Assembly: GCA_944375745.1 (NCBI GenBank)
Contig: CALWAV010000143.1
Coordinates: forward strand, 1-34,331
From: an uncultured Merdimonas sp.
GTDB taxonomy: Bacteria; Bacillota; Clostridia; Lachnospirales; Lachnospiraceae
Reading direction: 5' to 3'
Length of the DNA stretch: 34,331 nucleotides
The notes beneath the pieces were generated by a model that saw only the letters and a program-made list of their open reading frames with translations, was not told the origin of the DNA and did no database searches. The position numbers and the translations under genes were made by a program. Position 1 is the stretch's first letter, and each line of letters begins with the position of its first letter. Positions 24,104-32,664 of the stretch are shown piece after piece.

Positions 24104-25153
24104 TTATCGAAACTGAATGGAAATATCATTTCCGCGGACGAGGACCTTCCCATGGCTGCCGGTAACCAGCGGCATCATGGGAGAGAGATGGCCCAGATCC
24201 ACATCCATAATAACAGGCACATTCTTTTCTCCTGCTGCCTTCAACACCGCCTGATAGGCATCCAGACCCATCAACTCCTGGCCGAAGCAAAGGGGCCGTC
24301 CAATCAGGAAGCCTTTCACATACCGGAACCAGCCCGCTTCCTCCATCTGCCACATAGCCCGGCGGATGGAAAAGACATTCAAATCGCAGGCCTCCAGGAA
24401 CCAGATCAGGCCCTCTTCCTTATACCGCTCGGCAAAATCCGCAGTCCTGTCAAACCGGGTTCCCAGAAGCGTAACCAGGCAGTCCATACAGCCGCCGATC
24501 AGCCGTCCTTCAAACTCCAGCTTTGTATCCGCGGATACCGGCGCATGGCCCACATAGCTTTTCAGCACTTTTTTCTCCGTCAGCCGGAAAGGCGCCAGAG
24601 GATTTCCCTCCTCTCTCACCCTCTCCTTGGCCTCAGCCGGCTCCCAGGACTCATATCCGTGTACGGAATCCTTTTTCCCGGTCAGAAGGTCGAAGGCGTC
24701 CTGCAGAGATTCATGCCAGGGCTCCATTCCGAAGGAAGAAGCGCAGGGCCCGTAGATAGAAGCCGTATCACAGAGTGTCGCCAGCAGGAAGGTCATATTG
24801 GTATTGTCGGAAAATCCCATATACCATTTGGGCTTTGCCGCTTTCAGCGCTTCAAAATCCATATGGCTTAAAATTTCGCACATCAGCTCTCCGCCGCCGC
24901 AGGAAATCAGCACATCATTCTCCGCCTTCCGGTAATATTCCATCAGCTCTGCGGCGCACTTTTCCGGCGTATTGCTGATGCCCACGCCTTCCGCCGCCCT
25001 GCAGTTGGGTCCCACATCCAGACGGTATCCCATTCCTTCAAAGGTTCTGCAGGCATGTTCAAAACAGGTCTGGTAAGGATCTTCCGCGCACCCAAAGGAC
25101 GGAGCCACAAAGCCGATAGTGCCGCCTGCGGGCAGATATTCAGGGTATCTCAT
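24104..25153 (-). CDS. S66 family peptidase (LD-carboxypeptidase / MccF-like)
   Basis: 349 residues, cytoplasmic Ser-Glu-His hydrolase. Nucleophile Ser115 in YMGFSDNTN, Glu in WFLEACDLNVFSIRRA, His in DLGHLSPMMPLVTG. S66 enzymes are LdcA (removes the terminal D-Ala of the L,D-bond in muropeptides, about 300 residues) and MccF (cleaves aminoacyl-adenylate conjugates such as microcin C, about 340 residues). The length and the GRLIGGCMDCLVTLLGTRFD segment are closer to MccF. GGAGGAAG precedes the start. It lies 52 bases after the phosphoribosyltransferase with no promoter or terminator between, so it is likely in the purine-permease operon. Confidence 0.88.
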   Translation of the reverse strand: MRYPEYLPAGGTIGFVAPSFGCAEDPYQTCFEHACRTFEGMGYRLDVGPNCRAAEGVGISNTPEKCAAELMEYYRKAENDVLISCGGGELMCEILSHMDFEALKAAKPKWYMGFSDNTNMTFLLATLCDTASIYGPCASSFGMEPWHESLQDAFDLLTGKKDSVHGYESWEPAEAKERVREEGNPLAPFRLTEKKVLKSYVGHAPVSADTKLEFEGRLIGGCMDCLVTLLGTRFDRTADFAERYKEEGLIWFLEACDLNVFSIRRAMWQMEEAGWFRYVKGFLIGRPLCFGQELMGLDAYQAVLKAAGEKNVPVIMDVDLGHLSPMMPLVTGSHGKVLVRGNDISIQFR

Positions 25154-25205
25154 AAGCTTCTTCCTCCTTTTCTTTCTATTTTAGCACGTTTTCCCTGAAA
25201 AACGC

Positions 25206-25772
25206 TTACAGAATTTCGTATTCTCCCTCGGCTGTCTTCCGAAACAGGGGCAGCTTCTGAAGGAAAATAATATCGTCTCTGGACGCTGCGTCACCTTCCG
25301 CCAGGATAGCCGCTTTCTTTACCACAGAAGCTCCTGCGTTGTCCATCAGAACCTCCAGGGCATGCAGAGACTCTCCGGTGGAAATCACATCGTCCAGAAG
25401 GCAGACCTTTTTCCCGCGGATCTTGTCCGCGTCCACGCCGTCCAGGTACAGGTGCTGCTCACCTGCTGTGGTGATGGAATGTACAGAAGCGGAAACCACA
25501 TTTTTCATATAGGTCTTCGTGCTCTTTCTGGCTACAATGAATTCCTTCAGACCCAGAAGACGGCTGATCTCATAGGCCAGAGCAATTCCCTTGGCCTCCG
25601 CGGTCACCACCGCGTCCACCTGTCCGATTCTCTTTACCAGCTCAGGCGCACAGGCGCTCACCAGCTCTGTATCACCCAGAACCACAAAGCTTGCAAAAGC
25701 TGTGGTGTCATTGATGGGAATGAAGGGAAGTGTTCTCTCCACACCGCACAGTTCTATTTTGTATTCTTTCAT
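25206..25772 (-). CDS. Adenine phosphoribosyltransferase-like protein
   Basis: 188 residues, type I PRTase. The PRPP-binding loop is VCLLDDVISTGES; upstream are DAVVTAEAKGIALAYEISRLLG and the flexible-loop region ARKSTKTYMKNVVS. The KGIALAYEISR segment and length fit the adenine/xanthine phosphoribosyltransferase group. It joins a free purine base to PRPP. It follows an NCS2 permease by 57 bases with its own AGGAG site; permease plus PRTase is a standard uptake-and-trap pair. Base specificity (adenine versus xanthine or guanine) cannot be set from sequence by eye. Confidence 0.88.
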   Translation of the reverse strand: MKEYKIELCGVERTLPFIPINDTTAFASFVVLGDTELVSACAPELVKRIGQVDAVVTAEAKGIALAYEISRLLGLKEFIVARKSTKTYMKNVVSASVHSITTAGEQHLYLDGVDADKIRGKKVCLLDDVISTGESLHALEVLMDNAGASVVKKAAILAEGDAASRDDIIFLQKLPLFRKTAEGEYEIL

Positions 25773-25829
25773 TTTCTGATTTCTCCTCTCTTATTCTGCC
25801 TGCGCCGCTTTCTTACCGTCCTAGAACAT

Positions 25830-26888
25830 TTATAATCCCAGAAGCTTTGCAGCCACTCCGGCCACCATGCCCAGGAACGGATTCGTAACAGCTGTCACTA
25901 CCATAGCTGTGCCGCCCACTGCCGCATTGGTCGCAAAGGCTGTCGGAGCGTCCAGAACAACGGTCTTAAAGATGCCCAGCACAAACAGAAAGCCTGCGAT
26001 GGAAGAAGAGGGAACGTACCTTCCAATCTTCGGAAGCAGCTTGAAAATCAGTATCAGACCGATGACCGCCATCATAATGACGCCTGCCCATACGGGATGG
26101 GGTGCACTCGCTGTAGCGGAGATGATAGACTCTACCGGAGCTCCTCCAAAGAAGGAAGAACACATGTCAGCCACGGAAGAAATCACCGTCAGATGATCCA
26201 CGTTATAGTTTCCGCTGGTGGCCATACCTGCCGTGATTCCTCCAAAGGAGATGTTGGAACCGATATTCAGGCAGACCATACCCAGAGCGCCCAGAATGAC
26301 GCTGGAATTGATCGTGAATTTCTGACGGACAAACTTATCGTCTTCCACCACAATGTTTGATTTCTCTTTTTTGAAAATCGCGCTTGCGATGCAGGAAGCC
26401 ACCACAGAAATCACAATGGTATATACCAGCGTGTTGGAGCTGTCCTTTGTAAAATAATAGGTAATCAGAGCCGCCGCCAGAGATACGCCTCCGGAAAGGG
26501 CATCGCTCTTAATCATATCGATTGCCGCCTTTGTCAGGATGATGCCTACGCCGGCCATCATGCCGTACGCCACATCCTCGCCCACAAAATTCACAATCTT
26601 CGTCAGAAGACCGCACACTCCGATAATCGTCATTATTACGCCGCCGATAAAAATCATCGTACAGCGCTCAGAGCGGTTCTTTCCTGCCGTTCCCGCATAG
26701 GTGATGGTCTCTGCCTGGAACGAAATCGGCGCCACACTCTGAGTCAGTGTGTTTCCTGCCACGCCCACAAAAAACGCCAGCGCTGTGGGCACAGACGCAA
26801 AGCCATAGGCAAGAGCCAGAAGTCCCTGGGGCAGTCCGTTCAGAACCACGCCGATAATCGCAAGCAGGTCTGTTAAAATGTCATTCAT
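25830..26888 (-). CDS. NCS2 family purine-type permease
   Basis: 352 residues, about 10-12 membrane helices. The start at 26888 (MNDILTDLLAIIG) is preceded by AGGAGGAAGGAG; an in-frame ATG at 26951 lies in the leader. TLTQSVAPISFQAETITYAGTAGKNRSERCTMIFIGGVIM, LTKAAIDMIKSDALSGGVSLAAALITYYF and a C-terminal TNAAVGGTAMVVTAVTNPFLGMVAG are consistent with the solute carrier 23/NCS2 fold. Shorter than canonical AzgA or UraA (about 430), so it belongs to a compact clostridial branch. Paired with a purine PRTase, the cargo is probably a nucleobase. No purine riboswitch is seen in its leader. Confidence 0.87.
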   Translation of the reverse strand: MNDILTDLLAIIGVVLNGLPQGLLALAYGFASVPTALAFFVGVAGNTLTQSVAPISFQAETITYAGTAGKNRSERCTMIFIGGVIMTIIGVCGLLTKIVNFVGEDVAYGMMAGVGIILTKAAIDMIKSDALSGGVSLAAALITYYFTKDSSNTLVYTIVISVVASCIASAIFKKEKSNIVVEDDKFVRQKFTINSSVILGALGMVCLNIGSNISFGGITAGMATSGNYNVDHLTVISSVADMCSSFFGGAPVESIISATASAPHPVWAGVIMMAVIGLILIFKLLPKIGRYVPSSSIAGFLFVLGIFKTVVLDAPTAFATNAAVGGTAMVVTAVTNPFLGMVAGVAAKLLGL

Positions 26889-26977
26889 AATACTCCTTCC
26901 TCCTGTTGTAAGAGATAAAAATTTCCGCATGCCGGAAAGTATCCGGCTCATTCTCTGCCGGCTTCTTTCTTCGCTGC

Positions 26978-27028
26978 GGAGTGTTAAGATTACGTTAAAA
27001 TTTTAGCACTCCCCCTTTATAATGTAAA
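26978..27028 (-). promoter_or_regulatory. Promoter of the purine-permease operon with overlapping inverted repeat
   Basis: Minus strand TTTACA (27023-27028), 17 bases ending in TGC (extended -10), TAAAAT (27000-27005). An inverted repeat GGAGTGTTAA (26978-26987) / TTAGCACTCC (27003-27012) with one mismatch spans the -10 and the predicted start. The roughly 105-base leader also has a GCCGGA/TCCGGC hairpin (26931-26947). The rest of the 311-base gap holds only the terminator at 27128-27162. Confidence 0.75.
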
Positions 27029-27127
27029 GAAAACAACATATAAATTCTGCTAATGTCTGTTTATTTGCACTGCTTATAGTTAAATGTTTCCTTTTTTCCA
27101 TTTCGCATTTACTAAAATTAAAAGTGA

Positions 27128-27162
27128 GAAAAGGGAGGCATCCCGACAGCCGGGAGCCCCCC
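27128..27162 (-). terminator. Terminator after the dipeptide epimerase gene
   Basis: A 12-bp stem with one bulge and one mismatch (GGGAGGC, TCCCG / CGGGA, GCCCCCC), loop ACAGC, followed by TTTTCTC on the minus strand. Confidence 0.82.
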
Positions 27163-27199
27163 TCTTCTTATAAAAGATATGGATATACCGGTATTCCTC

Positions 27200-28291
27200 T
27201 TAATCCAAATACGTCATCTTCTCCACACCCTTGATGCCAAGACCCGGCTCATCGGATACTGTGATCCTCTGCTCGTCAAATACCGCGCCGCCAAGAATCG
27301 GATCTTCACTGCAGAGCACAGGGCCGTCCAGGTCAATCTTGGTGATAATCTTCTTTGCGCAGGCCAGATGAACCGCCGCGTTTACACTGATCTTCGCTTC
27401 CAGCATACAGCCAATCATGCATTCTACGCCGTATACCTCTGCTGCGGATGCAATCTTCAGGGCATTGTAGAGACCGCTGCATTTCATCAGCTTGATATTG
27501 ACCAGATCGGCCGCTCTGGTCTGCATGATATGCAGGGCATCCTCCGGGGAGAATACACTTTCATCTGCCAGAACCGGCACATAGGAGCGCTCTGTCACAT
27601 ATTTCAGACCTTCGATGTCGTGAGCCTTGACCGGCTGCTCCACGAATTCGATATCCAGCCCCTTCTCCTGCATCTGGTTCAGCAGGCGGACCGCCTGCTT
27701 GGGCTCCCAGCCCTGGTTTGCATCGATGCGGATGCGGGTATCGTTTCCGATTGCCTGACGGACTGCGGTGAGTCTGGCCACGTCCAGCTCCGGATGGGCT
27801 CCCACCTTGATTTTCAGGGTGTCATAGCCCCGGCGGACAGCATCCACTGCGTCCCGGGCCATTTCTTCCGGATCGTTTACACTGATAGTAATATCGGTGA
27901 TAATCTGCTTACGGCTGCCGCCCAGCAGCTTGTAGACCGGAATCCGATACAGTTGTCCATACAGATCCCAGAGAGCCATATCCATGGCTGCCTTGGCGCT
28001 GGTGTTTTTCACGATGCAGCTGTTCAGAGCCTGCATCAGATCCTCGAAATCGTCCACATCCCGTCCCACAACTGTCTTGATAATATGATCCTGAAGAGCT
28101 CCCAGAATCGCTCCCGTGGTATCTCCGGTGATGGCTCCGGTGGGCGGCGCCTCTCCGTAGCCTACCGCCCCTGTGTCGGTGTGGACTTCCACAATGATAT
28201 CCTCTACACTTGATACAGAGCGCAGCGCCGTCTTAAAGGGCACCCGCAGGGGAACAGAAATCTTCCCCAGTCTCACTTCCGTAATTTTCAT
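27200..28291 (-). CDS. Dipeptide epimerase (L-Ala-D/L-Glu epimerase-like)
   Basis: 363 residues, enolase superfamily. Catalytic Lys160/Lys162 in LKIKVG, metal ligands Asp190 (DANQGW), Glu218 (VEQP) and Asp243 (ADES), second catalytic Lys267 (NIKLMKCSG), and DLDGP near the end. Spacing matches the known L-Ala-D/L-Glu epimerase family (YcjG/YkfB) closely. These enzymes interconvert L-Ala-D-Glu and L-Ala-L-Glu so that murein-derived dipeptides can be used. Upstream, across 59 bases without a promoter, is an M20 dipeptidase able to hydrolyse the product. AAGGAGAG site before the start. Confidence 0.93.
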   Translation of the reverse strand: MKITEVRLGKISVPLRVPFKTALRSVSSVEDIIVEVHTDTGAVGYGEAPPTGAITGDTTGAILGALQDHIIKTVVGRDVDDFEDLMQALNSCIVKNTSAKAAMDMALWDLYGQLYRIPVYKLLGGSRKQIITDITISVNDPEEMARDAVDAVRRGYDTLKIKVGAHPELDVARLTAVRQAIGNDTRIRIDANQGWEPKQAVRLLNQMQEKGLDIEFVEQPVKAHDIEGLKYVTERSYVPVLADESVFSPEDALHIMQTRAADLVNIKLMKCSGLYNALKIASAAEVYGVECMIGCMLEAKISVNAAVHLACAKKIITKIDLDGPVLCSEDPILGGAVFDEQRITVSDEPGLGIKGVEKMTYLD

Positions 28292-28350
28292 ATTCTGTCA
28301 TCTCTCCTTTACTTTTTTCTTTATGAAAAGCCGGACTGGAATCTTCTGCG

Positions 28351-29736
28351 TCATCGCGCCAGCTCATACATGGCCTCAGCCAGAATCTCCGCATTGTCAA
28401 TCAGCCGGTCCAGCTCCATATATTCATCCGGCTTGTGTTCCCGCACCTCGTCTCCCGGGAAAATGGGGCCGAAAGCCAGCGTATTGGGCATCATCTTGGC
28501 ATAGGTTCCGCCTCCGATACATTTGGGTGCCGCTTCCTGTCCGGTACAGCGCGCATACACTTCCAGAAGCTTGCTCACCAGAGGACTGTCCGGTTCCATA
28601 TAAAGGCTTGCTTTGTGATTCAGAGCAGATACCTGAAATCCGGCTTCCGCGAAGGCCGCTTCCACCTTCGGCCCGCAGTCTTCAAAGCTCTTTGTGACCG
28701 GATAGCGGTAATTCAGCTTCACAGAGATCTCACATTCCTCTCCCTGCGCGGTTCCCTGTACCACGCCCAGGTTCATGGTCAGGCCGCCGGACACCTCATC
28801 CTCCATGGCAATGCCAAGGGAAGCGCCGTCGCACTCCATTCCAATCTTCTCTGCCAGCAGTTTTACCACCCGGGCAAACTCCCCGGAAAGAGTCAGACGG
28901 TTCAGGAAAATCATCAGCCGTCCGATGGCATTTTCTCCCTCCCAGGGCGTTCCGCCGTGGGCGCTTACCCCGGCGGCTTCGATCCGGACGCCGTCCTCTG
29001 TCAGCGTGCAGATGATGTGTTCTTCCTGCATGGCTGCGATCTGCTCCGCCGTCCTGCGGGGACAGGAAAGACGGGCCTGCGCCTGAGCGGGAACGATATT
29101 GTGAGCCTCTCCGCCCTCCAGCTCCAGCAGGCGTATTTCCCCGCCCTGGCGGAACCTGCAGGTGAAGGTCTCATTCACCAGCCCCTTTTCTCCGTTGATG
29201 ACCGGATACTCTCCGTCCGGTGTAAAGCCCATGACCGGAACCTCACCGCCATGCTTCAGATAGTACTTCATATCGGCGCTGCCGGTCTCTTCATTCAGGC
29301 CGAAGATCACCCGGACCCGCCGCTTCAGCGCCACGCCTGATTCTTTCAGGGCCAGCAAGGCATACAGTGCTGCCATGGCCGGTCCCTTGTCATCCATGGT
29401 TCCCCGTCCGTAGATTCTGCCATCGGCTACCAGCCCCTCATAGGGCGGAACCGTCCAGCCGTCTCCCTCGGGCACCACATCCAGGTGGCAGAGCACCGCC
29501 GTCATCTCTTCTCCCTCACCGTACTCGCACCAGCCTGCCTGATTGTCCATGTTATGGGTGGCAAATCCCAGCTTCCGGGCCGTCTCCAGCATATACTCCA
29601 AACACTCCTGCACGGCTTTTCCATAGGGATATCCGCTGTCATCCTCCGCGTATACGCTGGGAATCCGGATGCACCCCTGCAGATCCGCGATCAGATTCTC
29701 TCTCTTTTCTTCTATCAGTTTCCGAAACTCCAACAA
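28351..29736 (-). CDS. M20 family Mn/Zn dipeptidase (Sapep/PepV-like)
   Basis: About 461 residues. Metal and catalytic motifs: LCHLDVVPEGDGW (His ligand, Asp), GRGTMDDKGP (bridging Asp), FGLNEETGS (catalytic Glu, Glu ligand), FTPDGEYPVINGEKG (Asp ligand region), and the C-terminal His in GGGTYAKMMPNTLAFGP. Cytoplasmic di- or tripeptidase. The TTG at 29736 is chosen because GGAGG lies 6 bases upstream; TTG 29733 is equally possible, and an ATG at 29763 overlaps the preceding gene with a poor site. Coupled to the transglutaminase-like gene upstream, followed by the epimerase gene. Together they suggest stepwise breakdown of imported peptides. Confidence 0.92.
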   Translation of the reverse strand: MLEFRKLIEEKRENLIADLQGCIRIPSVYAEDDSGYPYGKAVQECLEYMLETARKLGFATHNMDNQAGWCEYGEGEEMTAVLCHLDVVPEGDGWTVPPYEGLVADGRIYGRGTMDDKGPAMAALYALLALKESGVALKRRVRVIFGLNEETGSADMKYYLKHGGEVPVMGFTPDGEYPVINGEKGLVNETFTCRFRQGGEIRLLELEGGEAHNIVPAQAQARLSCPRRTAEQIAAMQEEHIICTLTEDGVRIEAAGVSAHGGTPWEGENAIGRLMIFLNRLTLSGEFARVVKLLAEKIGMECDGASLGIAMEDEVSGGLTMNLGVVQGTAQGEECEISVKLNYRYPVTKSFEDCGPKVEAAFAEAGFQVSALNHKASLYMEPDSPLVSKLLEVYARCTGQEAAPKCIGGGTYAKMMPNTLAFGPIFPGDEVREHKPDEYMELDRLIDNAEILAEAMYELAR

Positions 29737-29747
29737 ATCACTCCTCC

Positions 29748-31130
29748 TTACAGCTCCCGGCATTCCAATACCTGCTTGCTGCGCTCAAATTCCTCATATT
29801 TCAGCCCCCGGTCCTCCGTCTCCATCTCACCCACCTGATTGTCATAAGGATCCGCCCGCCAGTGCTGCTTTTCTATGGTAAACGGAGCCTGAAAGGCCTG
29901 ATTCGCAGTCATACGGAAGGGATCGATATTTCCGAAATAAAATCTGCGCCGTTCCTCGTCACCGGCCCGCACCGCAGCGATTCCGTAGGACGTGTCCGCA
30001 TACAGCCAGCCGTAAGGCGCAATATAAAACTGTACCCAGTCATGGGCCCCGCAGAAATCCGGTTCCGCAGTAAGACCGCTCTGCCAGCGGGCCGGAATCC
30101 CGGCACAGCGGCACAGGGTCAGAAACAGCAGCGCAAACACGCCGCAGTCTCCGGTAAGGTTGCGGGCACAGTTGTCCGCGATATTTTCCAGACTGAAATA
30201 GGAAGGCATATAAGTATAGGTCATATGCAGCGTAATAAAATCATAAAATCTCCGGGCCTTTTCCAAAGGATCTTCGGTTCCTTCCGCCAGCTTTGCAGCC
30301 AGCTCCCGGATATAGGGTGTGAACAGAATATGGGGCGCTTCCTCTCCGGTATAAAAATCCGGCTGCTCCCCTTCTGCTTTCATCTGCTCCGTATCCCGGT
30401 ATACAGCCCTGCGGACATAGGAGTATCGGACCGTAAACGGATGGTTTTCTTTCATCTCCCCTTCCCAGCAGACCGTACGCTGCAGAGCGTCCCCCGGCGC
30501 TATTTCTCCGCCCGGCGTCAGCTCTTCAAATGTAATCTCCGTCTGCTCCGGACACTCCGCCGGAACCGGCAGATGGGCCTGGATCTTCATTCCGGGGACA
30601 AAAAACTCATCTTTTATTCTGAGAGAAGCCTCCACACAGATCCGGCGGGAGACAGAGCCCTTTTCCTTCATCTTCCGGATACAGTTTTTCAGCTCTCCTG
30701 TCTCCTTGGACTCCTTCCCTGCACTCTCCACACCTCTCATAACGACGCCCGCCCGGTCTGCGAAGCCCGGCTCCGTCTTACAGAGCGTTTCGAAAAAACG
30801 GTCGAAAAACCGCATTTCCCCATTTTGGTAAATCCATCTGATTTTCCCAGAATCCACTCTCTCGTCAAATTCCTCGTCCGAAAAATCCGGAATCTTCTCC
30901 CGGACCCGGGCAAGAGCCTCCTCCCGCGTAAAGGGAAAGTCTCCCGGAAGCCTGAGAATCATCTCCCGCTGGGCCGTCAGGCAGCGCCGGAGCGCTTCCG
31001 GCGTCTCCGGGTTCTGAAGCCGTCTGTCGATCAGTCTCACCGCTCCTTCAAAATCTCCCCAGAGCTTGCGACGGAGAATATCCTCCGGAAGCCCCATATG
31101 CAGATACCGGAAATTTTCATTCACATTCAC
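29748..31130 (-). CDS. Transglutaminase-like (papain-fold) cysteine peptidase, cytoplasmic
   Basis: 460 residues, no signal peptide. The C-terminal third is a transglutaminase-like domain with Cys329 (GDCGVFALLFLTLCRCAGIPARW), His363 (GAHDWVQFYI) and Asp379 (WLYADTSYG). The first 160 residues are helical and charged; the middle (about 163-240) looks like a beta domain (EASLRIKDEFFVPGMKIQAHLPVP). Bacterial members are often peptidases or amidases rather than crosslinkers. Position directly before an M20 dipeptidase and a dipeptide epimerase suggests it cuts larger peptides, filling the place that NlpC/P60 YkfC has in the Bacillus ykfABC cluster. That role is inference. GGAGGAAG site before the start. 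Confidence 0.82.
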   Translation of the reverse strand: MNVNENFRYLHMGLPEDILRRKLWGDFEGAVRLIDRRLQNPETPEALRRCLTAQREMILRLPGDFPFTREEALARVREKIPDFSDEEFDERVDSGKIRWIYQNGEMRFFDRFFETLCKTEPGFADRAGVVMRGVESAGKESKETGELKNCIRKMKEKGSVSRRICVEASLRIKDEFFVPGMKIQAHLPVPAECPEQTEITFEELTPGGEIAPGDALQRTVCWEGEMKENHPFTVRYSYVRRAVYRDTEQMKAEGEQPDFYTGEEAPHILFTPYIRELAAKLAEGTEDPLEKARRFYDFITLHMTYTYMPSYFSLENIADNCARNLTGDCGVFALLFLTLCRCAGIPARWQSGLTAEPDFCGAHDWVQFYIAPYGWLYADTSYGIAAVRAGDEERRRFYFGNIDPFRMTANQAFQAPFTIEKQHWRADPYDNQVGEMETEDRGLKYEEFERSKQVLECREL

Positions 31131-31164
31131 GGCTCTTCCTCCTTTATCCTGGATTCAGACAGCC

Positions 31165-31197
31165 GGGCCCCGCTCCGGCGGAACCGGAACGGAGCCC
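31165..31197 (-). promoter_or_regulatory. Strong stem-loop in front of the transglutaminase-like gene
   Basis: A 14-bp stem with G-U pairs only as irregularities and a 5-base loop. It has no T run and lies 35 bases before the start codon. Probably a processing or stabilising hairpin within the operon. A weak promoter-like TTTACA (31241-31246) and TATATT (31220-31225) with a 15-base spacer lies upstream. Confidence 0.5.
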
Positions 31198-31298
31198 ATC
31201 AGCTCTGTTATAACTTCCAAATATAAATTCTGATATAAGCTGTAAATGCGGTACAGACCAAGGCCAAGTCTCTGCTGCCCGCTTTTACATCACAGCCG

Positions 31299-32489
31299 TC
31301 ACAGGAATACCTGCAATAGCGCGCCCATTCCCAATCCGCAGAAATTGCCTATGGCCGCGCCCAGAACTCCCATCAGTACGCCGATGCCGGCAAAGGAAGC
31401 GTCATAGGCTGTAGCCACAATAGGCGCGGAAGCGGAACCACCGATATTGGCCAGGGACGCTGTGGAAACCATACACAGATCCCAGTGGAAAATCTTTGAC
31501 ATAACAAACATAAGCACCACATGTACCACCAGGATAAACACACCGTACACAATCCACATGGGAGCGGACACCAGGTCGGTCAGGCTCGCAGTAGACGCCA
31601 GCAGGGATACCACTGCGTACAGATAGATGCTGGACAGTTCTTCCACTGCGGGGAGCTTGCCCAGAGGCGTCAGCGCGCAGACAAGGCCCAGAACTGTAAC
31701 AAATACCGTTGTACAGGTACCTGTATCAAACATGGAAAGTCCCATGCTGGAAAGACCGCTGTTCATGGCTCCTCCCACCATCTGAGAGAGAGCAGAAACC
31801 AGAAGGGAAAGACCAATCAGGAAAATCCAGTCGCCGGAGGTTGCTTTCTTTTTCTGATCCTTCTCGATCTCAGCATTTGCCGCCTGCGCCACCGCGTCCA
31901 GCTTGGAGGTATCTGCTTTTACAGCATTATTCCACTTGGATGCATAGCGGACCGCAAGAAGCAGAAGGGCAATCCATACGGAATAGCAGACTGTATCCAG
32001 AGCCAGCGCGCAGCTGTAGGCACCTGAGTCTACCGGAAGCGCTTCCATCATGGCCGCCATATTGGCGGAGCCGCCTACCCAGGAAGCATACAGAGCCGAC
32101 ACAGCAGCCCAGGTCTTCTGTCCGCCGCCCAGTGTATTCATAAAGATCGGATAACCGATAAAGAAACCGATAGCCAGCGTCAGGGAACAACCCAGGAAAA
32201 TGGCGATCATCCGTCCGCCCAGCTTGGCCAGTTTCCGGAAATCACAGCGCAGCAGCATGACAAAGATCATGGCGTACAGCAGATTGTTCTTCAAAGCTCC
32301 ATAGGCTGCGGAGACTCCCTCAGAATTGTAGAAGCCCAGCGTGCAGAATACCATATTCAGCACATAGAGCCACACCAGCGGCGGAATCACATTAAATATC
32401 TTCCACTTGGTGTACTTTTCCAGCGCCAACAGTCCGCCGGCCAGGAACATCAGAAATGCGATGTAGGTAAAACCATTTGTGATAACCAT
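31299..32489 (-). CDS. DUF819 family membrane protein (YjcL-like)
   Basis: 396 residues with about 11 hydrophobic segments. Features of DUF819 are the N-terminal ALEKYTKWKIFNVIPPLVWLYVLNMVFCTLGF, the middle WVGGSANMAAMMEALPVDSGAYSCALALDTVCYSVWIALLL, and the C-terminal SLANIGGSASAPIVATAYDASFAGIGVLMGVLGAAIGNFCG. The family is a putative integral membrane transporter group with no proven substrate that I know of. AAGGAGAA precedes the start. Expression is set by a consensus promoter and a long terminator-containing leader. It lies upstream of three peptide-catabolism genes on the same strand, 168 bases apart with no terminator, so a peptide or amino acid substrate is plausible. Confidence 0.9.
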   Translation of the reverse strand: MVITNGFTYIAFLMFLAGGLLALEKYTKWKIFNVIPPLVWLYVLNMVFCTLGFYNSEGVSAAYGALKNNLLYAMIFVMLLRCDFRKLAKLGGRMIAIFLGCSLTLAIGFFIGYPIFMNTLGGGQKTWAAVSALYASWVGGSANMAAMMEALPVDSGAYSCALALDTVCYSVWIALLLLAVRYASKWNNAVKADTSKLDAVAQAANAEIEKDQKKKATSGDWIFLIGLSLLVSALSQMVGGAMNSGLSSMGLSMFDTGTCTTVFVTVLGLVCALTPLGKLPAVEELSSIYLYAVVSLLASTASLTDLVSAPMWIVYGVFILVVHVVLMFVMSKIFHWDLCMVSTASLANIGGSASAPIVATAYDASFAGIGVLMGVLGAAIGNFCGLGMGALLQVFL

Positions 32490-32613
32490 AACATTCTCCT
32501 TCGTATCATAGAGTAGTAAGGATTAGAGCCCCTCTCCAGGGGCTGCGGAAAGCGCTTCTTACCGGGCCGGCTGTCCCCGGTTTTCCGGAAGTCTCTGTCT
32601 GCCGGATAAGGGC

Positions 32614-32664
32614 AAAAAAAATCACTTAAAGAAAGTCCCTTTTCTACTGGCTTTAAGTGATTTT
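32614..32664 (-). terminator. Intrinsic terminator inside the DUF819 leader
   Basis: Perfect 14-bp stem AAAATCACTTAAAG (32618-32631) with CTTTAAGTGATTTT (32651-32664), a 19-base loop and eight T on the minus strand. It lies between the promoter at 32749-32777 and the DUF819 start, about 125 bases from each. It must either release a roughly 130-nt small RNA or be overcome to express DUF819. Confidence 0.92.

Noticed and set aside
26978..27012. CIRCE element for HrcA
   Set aside because: The arms are similar but in the outward order and with a 15-base instead of 9-base spacer, and no heat-shock gene follows.
26889..27199. Purine riboswitch before the NCS2 permease
   Set aside because: No three-way-junction core or conserved loop sequences could be found; only a small GCCGGA/TCCGGC hairpin and the promoter repeat are present.
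29367..31226. 619-codon plus-strand open frame
   Set aside because: It is antisense to the M20 and transglutaminase-like genes, rich in Arg, Pro, Ser and His, and has no ribosome site; a shadow of biased codon use.
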